A DNA stretch of 64,000 nucleotides from Lingula anatina (lineage: Eukaryota; Brachiopoda; Lingulata; Lingulida; Lingulidae): NCBI RefSeq assembly GCF_001039355.2, contig NW_019774859.1:1-64000 (forward strand), in the 5' to 3' direction. Positions 1 through 11,193 of the stretch are shown here, in pieces. Both the position numbers and the translations under genes were made by a program. How positions within the stretch are numbered: position 1 is the stretch's first letter; every line of letters starts with the position of its first letter. A model generated the notes under the pieces. That model saw nothing but the letters and a program-made list of their open reading frames with translations, was not told the origin of the DNA and did no database searches.

Positions 1-240
1 GACCAGGGCCAATCTCTGACATTCAGTCTGATATTATATTCAAGTGGCACCTTCATTCATGCAACAGTTACTGCCTGCACCTGTGAAGAATTTGCCTTAG
101 TTCCAAAGCACTATTTTCGAAACCATTACCCTCTCTCCTCTCATTAAAAAACACATTAAATACCTCCCGGCATTTTCTTTAATTAAACGCGCTGTATCAC
201 AAACACGTAAGGTGTCAGCGGTTAACTACTTATCCCCTAC

Positions 241-246
241 TATAAA
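241..246 (+). promoter_or_regulatory. Candidate TATA box of cysteine-rich gene 1
   Basis: TATAAA lies about 120 bases upstream of the start codon at 363. With the usual 25-30 base spacing, transcription would begin near 270 and give a short 5' leader. No other core element was recognised. The assignment rests only on the motif and its distance. Confidence 0.4.
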
Positions 247-362
247 CTGGGAACGCTAGCGTCGTTCACTCCGTCACGCACGCCTCTGCCCGCGTCTTGC
301 TGTCTGGTTTCTTAAGCCACGGTATCATCACTGTTTGTGTCGTCTCAACCCCCGTCTCCGCC

Positions 363-3300
363 ATGAGGATCGTCTTGCTCTTGTGTATGTTGTGTGCTGT
401 CGTCTCCGCCACCAGCGCTGGCGACAGGGAAAATACGTTAAAGAAGCTCCTGTTGCGTCTACTGGACGGTGAGTTGAAGGGCTATTTTTCAAAATACTGT
501 CTTGTTTTTAAGTATATGGTCATGAGAAAACACACTATCCCAGACTATCTGGCATACATAATAAATAGTCCTTTTGTGTCAGTTTAGCATTAATGACTGT
601 TTAACTGGCTACAGTCAGGCGAGATAAAATGGATATTAAAATGTATTCTTACAAAAGCGTGTTATTTTTTCCTCAAGTACTTAAGCTAGAAATATAGAAA
701 TAAATATTTATACAAACGGTTTTTTGAGTGTAAATAATATATACTTCCCTCAACAGAAGAAACAGACAAAAGTTCTGAACATTCGAAAACAGAGGAGAAA
801 GACGACGCCAAAGAGAAGGAAGAGGTAGACGACCATGATGAAGACCTGACTCTAAGAGGTAAGTAATTCATTTCTACAGCATAATGACATTGCTTCTTTA
901 CATAAAATACAGAAGGGATATATAACTATTGGATTCATTGTTGTTAACACACAGTTTAAGTTTTTCGGTGTCTCCCTGATTGCTGGACATAGCACAGGCC
1001 ACGTTTGAATAATAAACACACTGGACTATAGAAGCGTCACCCCCTGAATCAGCGTAATCAAAGTTATAACTTTGATTACTCTGATTCAGGGGGTGACGCT
1101 TCTATAATGCCTGGTCTACTGACTAATGAATACAAAATCGCTGTACCCTGGAATTGTATTGTTGGTCTTTTTATGAAATTTGATGTTAGTAAAATTATAC
1201 CAGGAGCATATCATTCAACAGTTATTTATCTCCCCCAAAGTGTTGGTTCAGTAGGGGTGACACTTCTATTGTCCAGTGTGTGTATATGGGTTGCCAGTGA
1301 CACTCAGTGGGAGCCTGGGGACGCCAGATGTATGCTGTTAACAGAAAAGGTTTGCCAATACTCTCTGACTCTCTGTGATGGTGCCTGGTGACGTCATCGC
1401 TGTTGTCCACACTGCCAGTGACACGTCCTTTCTAAGATGCCGGTGTCAGAACTTGGGTTGACATGGATGGAGATGGTTTAACTAGTAGTTTTAATTTTCC
1501 TTCACGGCATTAGTACTACCCGAACCGCTTCCGGTTGGTATTACTTGTGTTGGTCTATTATAAAAGTCACAGGCCTAGTTATGAATGCTTCAGAAATATA
1601 AAAATATTAAAAAGAACAGAAATTAGAAAAAGGCAGTTCACTTCATAAGGTAAGCGTAAAGAGAGAGTTGCTGTGACAGGAGTGGTGTGTATCCGGTGTG
1701 TAGAACCGTTAGTCCGTTTTCCATTACTTTGTCTATTTCTGCAGGTAAACTGTAGACAAAGCACCATGCTGTACATGTAATAAATTATATTTTATTATCC
1801 TATCTACATACCATAAGAAGCTTCTTTCGTAGTATATTGTACATATATTGAACGGATAACAACTCTTCGAATGATATACATATTTCACAATAAATACATT
1901 GCAAACAACTCATAGATATGAAGTTTTTTACCACGACAACGGCGGTTATCACAATTATTTTGGAATTTGTGATTGCCATCTTACCACGTGACTTCCATAG
2001 TTGGCTGCTCTCTGTATTTATCTTTTAAGAGATTATAACCAAAAAAAAAAAAAAAAAAAACTTTGAATGTCGGAACGGATTCAGTAACCATTAGTAATTA
2101 TGGCAAAATTGTTATTAACCCCAGGAGAATAAATTTTTAGCCAAAATAAAGAGTCGTTATCCATTTAAACACATTGTCTTTTATTTGCCACTCCCCAGGA
2201 CTGATCGGGCTAGAGGAGTACCTGAAGTGCCACAAGTGTGAAAAGAAAGACATCCACACCCGACCTCTGTACTGCAGAGTCAGCGAGAAGAACGTTGAGA
2301 GCGGCGAGTTTGAAGTGTGCGAAGTTAGCCAGCGGATTATACACAGTAAGTAAGCCAGCGGATTATACACAGTAAGTTAGCCAGAGGATTATACACAGTA
2401 AGTTAGCCAGAGGATTATACACAGTAAGTTAGCCAGAGGATTATACACAGTAAGTTAGCCAACGGATTATACACAGTAAGTTAGCCAACGGATTATACAC
2501 AGTACATGTAAGTTAGCCAACGGTTTATACACAGTAAGTTAGCCAGCGGATTATAGACAATAAGTTAGCCAGCGGATTATACACAGTAAGTTAGCCAACG
2601 GATTATACACAGTAAGTTAGTCAACGGATTATACACAGTAAGTTAGCCATCGGATTATACACAGTAAGTTAGTTAGTGGATTATACACAATAAGTAAGCC
2701 ACCGGATCATACACAGTAAGTTAGCCATCGGATTATGCACAGTAAATTAGCCAACGGATTATACACAGTAAGGTAGCCAGCTGATAATAGACAATAAGTT
2801 AGCCAGCGGATTATACACAGTAAGTTAGCCAGCGGATTATACACAGAAAGTAAGTCAACAGATCATACACAGTAAGTTAGCCAGCGAATATACACATTAA
2901 GTTAGCCAAGACAAGACAATTCTCATTCTCTTATATCTTTTGTTAATAAGTCGTTCTTTTTATTGTTTACCAATTTACTGATTAATAACCTCATTTCTTA
3001 TTAAAATAATATATTTTAATTATTGATTAATTGTTTATGGTCAATTAGTTAATTACTGAATAAACACTTAAATTTGACCCCTTTTTGATATCTGAAAAAA
3101 TCAACAAAATTTCATGAAGAATTTTTAACGTGAACCTCAGCTCTATTACCTCCCTGAAGCAAGTTAATTCAAGATATATTTTAGTTTAAATGCAATGTTC
3201 CTCAGGCAGCGTATGTAATACGTGCAGTCCACGTCACATTAAATACATAGTGGTGTTAGACATGATGACTGTCGGTTAGAAAACAAAATACCTCAGATTT

Positions 3301-3607
3301 TTTGGTCCTGGTCATGGATATCTTGGTCTTTTTTGGTGTGCTAATGTTCTAAAATTAAAAAAATGTGTTTGTGTATATGAGTTTGTATTGCAGTTTGATT
3401 GTTCCATCGTTTGAAAATAGATAAATTAGAATATTAATATTTTTCTCTTAAGGCGGTCAAAGATTCCAGAACTGTAAACGCAAGGAAGGCAGCAAATGCA
3501 CAGGCGAAGTGAAGGAATGTGAGTCAAAGAGATGCGTGCTCACTTCCGGTTGCAACGGACCAATCACGTGCGAGGTGTACACCAAGAAATGCCGCAACGT
3601 CTGCTAG
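363..3607 (+). CDS. Small secreted cysteine-rich protein 1 (4 exons, 169 aa, family unknown)
   Basis: Exons read as 363-468, 757-858, 2199-2345 and 3453-3607; every intron is GT-AG, every junction is phase 1, and the sum is 510 bases with the stop. The start was chosen because it opens a typical signal peptide (MRIVLLLCMLCAVVSATSAG). Residues 36-70 form a very acidic, Lys/Glu/Asp-rich linker encoded by exon 2 alone. The C-terminal ~90 residues carry 12 cysteines, starting with KCHKC and ending with CRNVC. It is paralogous to the gene at 6533-9462 in length, domain order, phase and most cysteine positions. A defence, venom-like, adhesive or matrix role would fit any short disulfide-rich secreted protein, but nothing here decides between them. 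Exon 3 ends inside a tandem array that also copies its splice donor. Confidence 0.85.
1027..1106. repeat. 80-bp near-perfect palindrome in intron 2
   Basis: Two 40-base arms, 1027-1066 and 1067-1106, are reverse complements with a single mismatch and no spacer. The arms begin TATAGAAGCGTCACCCCCTG. It lies in intron 2 of cysteine-rich gene 1 and could be a tiny foldback element or a recent inverted duplication. No target duplication is evident. Confidence 0.85.
2323..2908 (+). repeat. 26-bp tandem array (~22 copies) containing an exon end and its splice donor
   Basis: The unit is about 26 bases: AGTTAGCCAGCGGATT followed by ATACACAGTA. The first copy is the last coding part of exon 3 of cysteine-rich gene 1 (codons for SQRIIH) plus the donor GTAAGT at 2346. 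The remaining copies continue into the intron with one to a few substitutions each and one 6-base insertion (near 2507). Most copies keep CACA|GTAAGT, so the intron carries roughly twenty further potential donors. Confidence 0.92.
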
Positions 3608-6078
3608 ATACGCTCTCTATCCAGATGGATCGATCTTTGTGCTTTGACAGATCTAAGAACACACTTGACTAATACTAGTTGTTTAAACATATCAACTTGT
3701 ATGGCATTAAAATGCTGGATTTCTTACACAAATTTGTAAATGATATTCACAGCAAAAGGATGTACAGATTACATTACAATGGTTATTGGAAAAGGAATCG
3801 TTCCTAATAAAAAAGTAGATCAAAAGGTCAAAACATGTCCTTTTATTGGTAATTATTTTTACTGACAGCTTCCTCGAGAGGATTATAGAACACATTGTAG
3901 AATTGCAATGATGTTTTCTGGTTTGGGATATAAAAGAAAGAATTGAATCCCCAACAAGCTTTCGTTGTTTAGATACACAGTTTTTATTTGTAAGTTTTAG
4001 ATGTTTAAAAACTTGAAGCCAACTTAACAAAATGTTCTCTTATTTTCCGTTTCTATAGTGAACCGTGGTGTCATAAAGTTATTTTCGCTGTAATGGTAAC
4101 ACACAAATCGACTCCTCGCAAAGTCCTCCAAAACTGTAAACGCAGTTGGAGAACCAGTGTCGATTCAGATATCTGACATTTGTTAGGACGCTAGTCCACT
4201 GTAGAAGATACAGCTTTCATTAAAGATAGAAAATTTCACATGTGCTTTGTAATGCATTTCTTTCTTTTTTTCTTTTTTGTTATCATCTACCCAAGATGTT
4301 AAGTTCACTGTAATTTTTTTAACGGCAGTCAACCTAAAATGGGCGTCAGTCATATGATACGATCCATGCCACTTCTGTCTGGCAGAAGAAATATAATTGT
4401 CTACAAGCTATTAGCGTAGGTGTATTGATGATCTCAGTGTCTTTACAGTTCAGCTGTTGTCTTAAACCGTGGCACATAAATCTACCAGAATTAGCTTTTT
4501 AAAGCAAAACAAAACAATTGAGCTCCCTCTACCAGCAGACAAACTGTCACCTGAAAACCAGAACACATAAAACTGTCACATCCACAGTGATTTCTTGTCA
4601 ACGATTGTAATGCAGGAGTAAAGTAATTTGGACAAAATGCTAATTCCCGGGGTTTGTTTATAACATTTATTTTAAAGTTGGTGTTAATTCACTAAGGAGT
4701 GGAACCGTGGTTTGGTATTAGTTCAGCGTGGAAGACGAGGACAGGTGACACGGAAAGTGACACCAAGGACATTGGCGAGGACAACGACAATGTGCCATAA
4801 TGGCTAAATGAACGTTATGCGTGTTTGTGTTTGTGTTTGTGTAGGGGTGGGGTATTAAGTGGTCTGGCATACCGAGGACAGCCTACGCGCGTTCCTGTCA
4901 ATATTACCACCCGGTGAAGTATGCAGGTGTGGGAGGGAGGGAGGGGAGGTGCCGGGGGGGGGGGGGTTGGTTCACTCAGTCCACTCAGTAAATGATTAAA
5001 CGTGCAGGCGGATTCATGCTGTAATGGCAACAACAAAAACAAAACATTTTAATTTTAATTCAATTAAAATCGCTTTACCTAACAATAGCGGTTTCTCAAT
5101 ACCAGAGAATACAAGAGCCAGAGGTATAAACTGCAAAGTAAAATTTAAAGTATATACTTTCCCATCTAATAAATCTCATGGACTCGACACCAGTGTAGTT
5201 ACGTGTGCCACCCCGACACATTAATTACTGAAACTGATCTCCATGTAATTACAGTCCAACCACAAGTCAAAGTTTTCAAGATATTTCCATACCGCTACTA
5301 ATAGACTCAATGGTTAACGCTCAGCAACACCCCAAGAACCACGTTGCCAGAATCCATGGTGCTTCACAGCAGCTTGTCTCATGGTCCGAGTAAGCTCACG
5401 TTATCGTTTCCTTCTCCTTTATGTTTTAAAGTAAATGTCTTTTATATAAACGTTGGGCCGTGTATGTGTTGTCATATATCAGATAAATCTTTTCAGTTTG
5501 TTGACGGCCAGGATATAAACGGAGGGAGGGGGTCTCTTTTGCCGAGTCTGTCTACCGCTGAGACGCCAAAGAGAGTTCCAAAACGGTTCTTCATATTTGA
5601 TTGACTCGCATGAGATTTCAAGATACACTGACTGACTTTACAAATCGCCCGTTTCTTCAGTAAACCGAGGATAAAAGGAATCTTGAATCCATAACCCTGA
5701 AAAGTCAGTACATGAATCGTATCAAGATAATGTGACAAACACTAGTAAATGTTAGCTCAAAGGCTCAATGCTCGCGCACCTTTGAAGCGGTTTCCTGTGG
5801 TGACCCTGTTTGGCCACAGAATCTGCTAGCAGTCTGTTACAAAATTCTATACATTTTTAGAGGCACATGAGATATCAGATGGTGTTCTGTTTACATGACC
5901 CGCAATAACACAGAACTGGCGGTGACACAATGATTTGATATCACCCGTATACCACTGGCTTAATTTAGATGTAACCATAGAAGACAGTTAGTATCTCTTT
6001 CTCTTTCTGTCTCTCTTATTTCTGTTTGCGTGTATTTCATTGTGTGTGTGTGCGTGCACGCGTGCATGTGTGTGTGTT

Positions 6079-6125
<47 letters not shown>

Positions 6126-6532
6126 AGGCAGGGTTAGGCGTCTTATTACGTCCCTGGATAAAACTACACCAATTAAAATGTTTGCTCCACTTTGAAGTAG
6201 ACGTTACAAAACATTTGCAGCCATCATTTGCCTATAAATGTGTCCCTAATGGATATATATAAGGACATGGATGTCTCTTAAACCGCCGACCAGTGTGCTT
6301 GCATGAAATTAGACCAAAAACGCCTCCATATATTAAACCGCCCCTCACTGGTGACACTAAGGGGTACAGAAATCTTCTTAACCAGACCGTCTAGCGTCTC
6401 ACATTGAGTCAGTCGTGTGCATCCACGCGGAGGAGCAAACGTCTTCACCCAAACTACCCGTACACCTACCTACTGCTGCCACATTCACTTAAAGAGGGAG
6501 GGACGCCGTCTTCATCAGACGCCAGGAGAAGC
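3608..6532. other. Intergenic between the two cysteine-rich genes
   Basis: No coding exon was recognised. A candidate polyadenylation signal AATAAA lies near 3807. The stretch contains a G-run near 4960, and a (GT)n-(GA)n microsatellite at about 6042-6120. The upstream leader of gene 2 begins somewhere after a TATATATAAGG motif near 6253, the only TATA-like candidate found. Short open frames here look like chance or low-complexity frames. Confidence 0.5.
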
Positions 6533-9462
6533 ATGAAGCCTGTCGTGGGGATATTGATCTTGCTGTGCGCCGCTCTGGGGGTGGTGAACTGCTCTGCAGA
6601 CGACACGAGAGAGAAACGCAGCTCCTTCACAAACATCCTCGACGTGTTAAAAAGAATTCTGTATGATGACGACAGCGATGATGATGGTAACGGTAGCTTT
6701 GTTTTTAGGTCGCTTTTGCACTTCTTCTTGATTAACAAAGAATTTTGAATTTATTTTGAATTTCTTCTCTATAATAATGTAGGCAAATAACAAAAAATTG
6801 TAACACTCATGTTAAGAAACATTTTGTTTATCAATAATTTAGTTAATGAGTAGGGTTATACAAGAAGATACAGCTATACCTCATTCGTGTGGATTGTAGA
6901 ACAAAACAGACTGTAAATTTTCTAAAAAGTATAAGAATCCTCGTCTTTTCGTTTGCGTTATTACTTAAAAATGTATACCATAATGGTAAATAAATTAATT
7001 TGTAGAACAAACTGAAGATAGTTTTGAAGACGAAGGCGACAACGACGTCAAAGAAGAGGACAAAGAAAACTGGGAGAAATACTTAGAAAAATTAGGTACG
7101 AGTGGTTTTTGTGCGTGATGCATTCCTCAACACCAAAAACTTATATGTGAGTTCTTGTTATTCAGAAACCAACATGATAATGGTTGTTTCGCTCTCTGTA
7201 GATAGACATTATACGGTCTCGGTTATTAACTGTAACATTCCAGTCACCCAATGTACGTTTGAGGTATGTAATGGATAAGTAGGTCAAGGAGAAGTGTGGA
7301 AGAGTTTGTGTGTAGCCAAGGGTATTTGTATGTATATGTGTTTGCGCGTGTTGGCATGTGCGTGTGTGTGCTTCTGTTTATGTGTTCAGGTGTGTGCATG
7401 TGTGTGTATGTATATGTATGCGTGCGTGTTGGGGGGATATGGGCTGAGAGGTAGACATTTAAAGTATAATAGCATACAGATACTTTTTTCAGTTATGAAA
7501 AATATTCCAATGGCTTTATAATGTAACTATGTCCTTCAGAAAATTATAAAAAAATAATGCACGTCGATAGACCCCTGTTTTATGCATATCTTAATAAGTA
7601 TTTTCATTAATACTTTCATTTTCTTTTCTTTCTTTGTTTTCATCTTTATGGAAAAATATGTAGTTGATTAAAACTTTTCAGGAAAATGTGAGAACTGCAC
7701 TAGTACATCCCATCGTTGGATAGTTACCTGCGGCAAAAGGTAAAGAACAATATGCACTACATCTCTACTAAACTATGGTCACGGTGCAAAATTTGAAAAT
7801 ATAGATGTTTTTACAAGATGGCCGTCAAATTCAATAGCCATAACAGCCATACAAGTCCCTATATTTTCCCCGCTATATGTGTTTTCCTAAAATATTAAAT
7901 CATTTCTCTTCTAGGTCAGACTTTTGTTATATTACATGTCAGAGTGGTTTCCAATACACTTAGTGTCATGTTTAAGGCAGGCTGGGCCCAGTTTCATCAA
8001 CTCTGAATAGCGCTATCTTCTGGATGACGGTATCCATTGGATGGAATTGTTATCCTATGAGCAATTATCCTGTGCGTTAAGTAACGTTTACTTAACACTA
8101 GAAACTTATTTTTGTCTCTGGTACTGCTTTCCATGGGTTAAAAAAGATTGCTGTCCCCAGGATAACTTTCCAGAGGATAACAATTTTATTTAGCAATAGG
8201 ATAGCGCTATCCCATATTGATAAAACTGGGCCCGAGAGTTTTATCCAAGATGGCCGCAAATGCCCATTCTAGAGTATACCTATGATACCGGACCACGCCC
8301 TCCTTGTTAAACAATATAAAGCTTTAAATTTTGCGTACAACTTCAATGTTAAAATCTAAGTCAACAAAATATCTGGAATTTATGATGAGCTCTAAATCAT
8401 GCTTGAAAAGTTTAATGCATCAATATTGAAGACAACTGTAGTGGATAGTTATTTAACTGAGTGTTGGGTGTCATTTAGGATTTAACATAAAACTTTAATA
8501 TGATGTTAAATAGGAAATGTTTGCAAATAAATCAATATGTAGCGTAAATTTGTGATGAGGCATTGGCATGGGACAGGTCATATATGCAGAAGTGTATTTG
8601 GCGGCCATTTTGAATTGTCACGTTTCCCATGCAGGGCTTCCTTGGGACTTATAGTGGGTTGATTAGGGGCCTTCACGTAAATACATGGCGAATAATAAAT
8701 TATCTTGCAATTTTGTCCACGTGAAACCTTGACTTGCCTGGGTATACACCACATTTGAGAAATATCGGAGTGGATAAATGTGGTTTCTTTTACCAGTCAT
8801 ATCCCTCAATGCTATTGGCAACATAAACCATATATTTATGATCATAAGTATATAGAACTCTACATCATTTTGTGTAGACATTGTTTGCTTTAGTAAACCA
8901 TAAGTTCCCTCACAGGGTCCATATACAGTATTATTGAGAACCTTCCAAATTATCTTTTTGATCTATCCTCCGTTTTGACCGAGTTCCAAGACGCACGTTG
9001 AAATATTTGATAATTAATGTAGATCAGTTCAGGACTTAATTTGTGTAAATTTAATTCGTCCAATCTCTTTAAGGTCTTCAGATCCGACAGACTGGGACAA
9101 TAAAGCTATTGGGCGATCCTTTTTACTGAACTTCATATAGCTCTTAATTTTAATTCTTGTCTTAAAAGACAAATTGGCTATCAGCTATTTTAAAATTCAA
9201 ATGATCCTTTTAGTCCGTGATCTTACTGTGATATATACATATTATTACCAATTCCAGGAGCACGGCCAAGAAAGGGAAGTACGAGGTGTGCGGTTACATC
9301 CAGGGATCTCGGAAATTTTACTCTATAAAACAGTTGGAAGGAGAGTGTTTCAACGGCGGGACATATGAGTTGTGTGCTGTTAACAGGTGCATGAAATTAA
9401 AGGGCTGCTACGGGAGGTTTGAGCTTCTTTACTGGAAGACCACCTGCAGGAACCAGTGTTAA
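6533..9462 (+). CDS. Small secreted cysteine-rich protein 2 (4 exons, 168 aa, family unknown)
   Basis: Exons read as 6533-6686, 7006-7095, 7682-7739 and 9258-9462 (507 bases with stop; phases 1, 1, 2). The start at 6533 gives a signal peptide (MKPVVGILILLCAALGVVNC) followed by a possible dibasic cleavage site EKRS. An acidic linker follows (DDDSDDD; EEDKEN). The cysteine domain opens KCENC and closes CRNQC, with 10 cysteines, matching gene 1 at KC..C, EVC, the C-x-C-x-C run and the C-terminal pair. Gene 1 has two extra cysteines that have no partner here. The third intron is placed before EVC here but after it in gene 1. No known domain was recognised; function unassigned. Confidence 0.83.
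7984..8233. mobile_element. MITE-like inverted-repeat element (~250 bp) in intron 3
   Basis: The ends are GGGCCCAGTTT on the left and AAACTGGGCCC on the right. The similarity extends inwards about 34 bases to a GATAGCGCTATC-type motif with a few mismatches. There is no coding capacity. A target-site duplication could not be defined, so the superfamily is open. Confidence 0.6.
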
Positions 9463-11193
9463 TTGACTGACACGGAGGCAGTAACTGGCCGGGCAAGCCG
9501 AGCGTCGGAACGAAAATATACGAACATCATTTATGACTTGAAATCGGTGGCTTCATAATTCAAAGAAGAAGCCAATTAAGCCAATTATTTACAGATATGC
9601 TGTTTCTTTTAATGAAATATTAGACAAGAAAATAACAAAGTATATGTTATTGAAAGTATACAGGTATAACTAATGGCGGTATCCGCTGCTTGCCAGCATA
9701 ATAAATACAATAATATAAAAACAAAGCAAAGAAATTAGGTGTTGTTTATTGTGATCCATACTGAAAACGTGCTACGAATGTTGTAACCCTTCGCCCAAAA
9801 CTCCTTATTTACTGCCTTCCATACATTTGTTTGGGTAATAAACAAATCTTTGGTGTGTATTGACTAAATTTATTTACATTTACACACATTTCATCTTACG
9901 TGTGACGTCATAATTGCGATTTTGGTGTAAAATCTAAAAAAAAATCTGTTTCCCAAATTTCTCCTTGACCTGAGCATCCACGATCACCGTTCAACGCCGA
10001 TGTAATGATATCATATAGTATTCCAAACCCTGCCAGCGAATTTTCTTAAAAGTCTTACCTCAGATTTTATCGTTGATAAAGCAAAATTGTGATTTGTTTA
10101 ATGAAAATCTGGAATAAGGGGCTCATAACTCCATAACAAAAACATTTAAACCAAAAATATGGCACGGGATTGTAGTCTATACACACCTGGTCAACTCTGC
10201 CAATTTTTGGGGTAAAATCTTGTTCGCCCCATACCGATCGTTATCTCACCTCAAAATACATGTAGAAAGGTGTTAAAATTGACGATTAAAGCTTTCAGAT
10301 ACATATGCTTATACATTGCAAGAAAATATATGAACGCCGATAATTCATATTTTAGCTGCACGAAGATAGATCGAAAATAACCAGCAAAGTCCTTTCTTTA
10401 TAATTCTTGCTATTTATTGAAATTGAAGGGGAGAGGTCAGGACACCCCCCCCCCCCCCCAAACCCGCCACTGTATGTATCTTATGTCTCCTGACAGAACT
10501 GCGAAGTACAAGGAACGGAAGTTAAGGAACCTGCTCGTGTTTTTGTTTTGTTTTGTTTTTTTTTTTTTTTTTAACTGGACACAACATTCGGAAGTCCCCT
10601 CAAGACTGTGCACTTTTGGTTCAAAAATTCCACAGTAGAGACTATTAAAACAAAATTGTTGCGGCGGCCACTGTTTTTGCTGAATCTCAGTGCTTATGAA
10701 ATTCATGATGACGACAATTCACATAATCAAAACGCATTTGATTTTATTTCTAAAACATCAAATTGTATTTTAGAATAGTACCAATAATCGGCAGAGTCTC
10801 ATCTTTATAACTCTTGTTATATGCCATATCCACCATACGCCAATTAACATTAATAATAATAATGATAATAAAAATAATACCAATTTAATTCATAAATAGA
10901 CAAAAAAAGATCTCTGTAAACAATCCAATTCTAAAAGTTAAAAAAGGAGCTGTTAATAAAATGAATTATATGTTGATTTGCAGCGGGCAAAAGTGATAAA
11001 AACATGAAATTGATATCATATGTCTTTACTCTTATATTTATCGAATTCATTCATAATTATCTCACACTTTTAGTATGTATATTAAACAAACAGAGCTGGA
11101 TGGTTTTAAAGAACGTTTGTAGTGTGTTCTCTACATTTTCTTCAGTGGTTGATATCATAACTCGAACATCATCATAGTGTCAAATGATATAAG
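9463..11193. other. Intergenic: 3' flank of gene 2 and of TRIM-a
   Basis: No gene was seen. A polyadenylation-like AATAAA lies near 9701. A C-run (about 10444-10460) and a T-run (10556-10572) occur. The part from about 10480 to 10800 resembles 15790-16150 and 34060-34430, marking it as the 3' flank of a block duplicated with each TRIM gene. Confidence 0.5.

Noticed and set aside
297-587. Longer open frame starting upstream of the cysteine-rich gene 1 start
   Set aside because: The frame before 363 lacks a signal peptide start and the frame after 468 reads into an intron; the in-frame Met at 363 gives a clean signal peptide and the splice donor at 469 fits all other exons.
6404-6748. 114-residue frame around exon 1 of cysteine-rich gene 2
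   Set aside because: The upstream Met adds a non-secretory, Ser/Arg-rich stretch, and the 3' part is intron sequence; the Met at 6533 was preferred.
7294-7521. Cys/Val-rich open frame in intron 2 of gene 2 region
   Set aside because: It is a TG-rich low-complexity stretch between good exons 2 and 3; no signal peptide or homology to the paralog.
10417-10706. Open frames on both strands near a C-run and T-run
   Set aside because: They depend on homopolymers; the stretch is a duplicated TRIM 3' flank.
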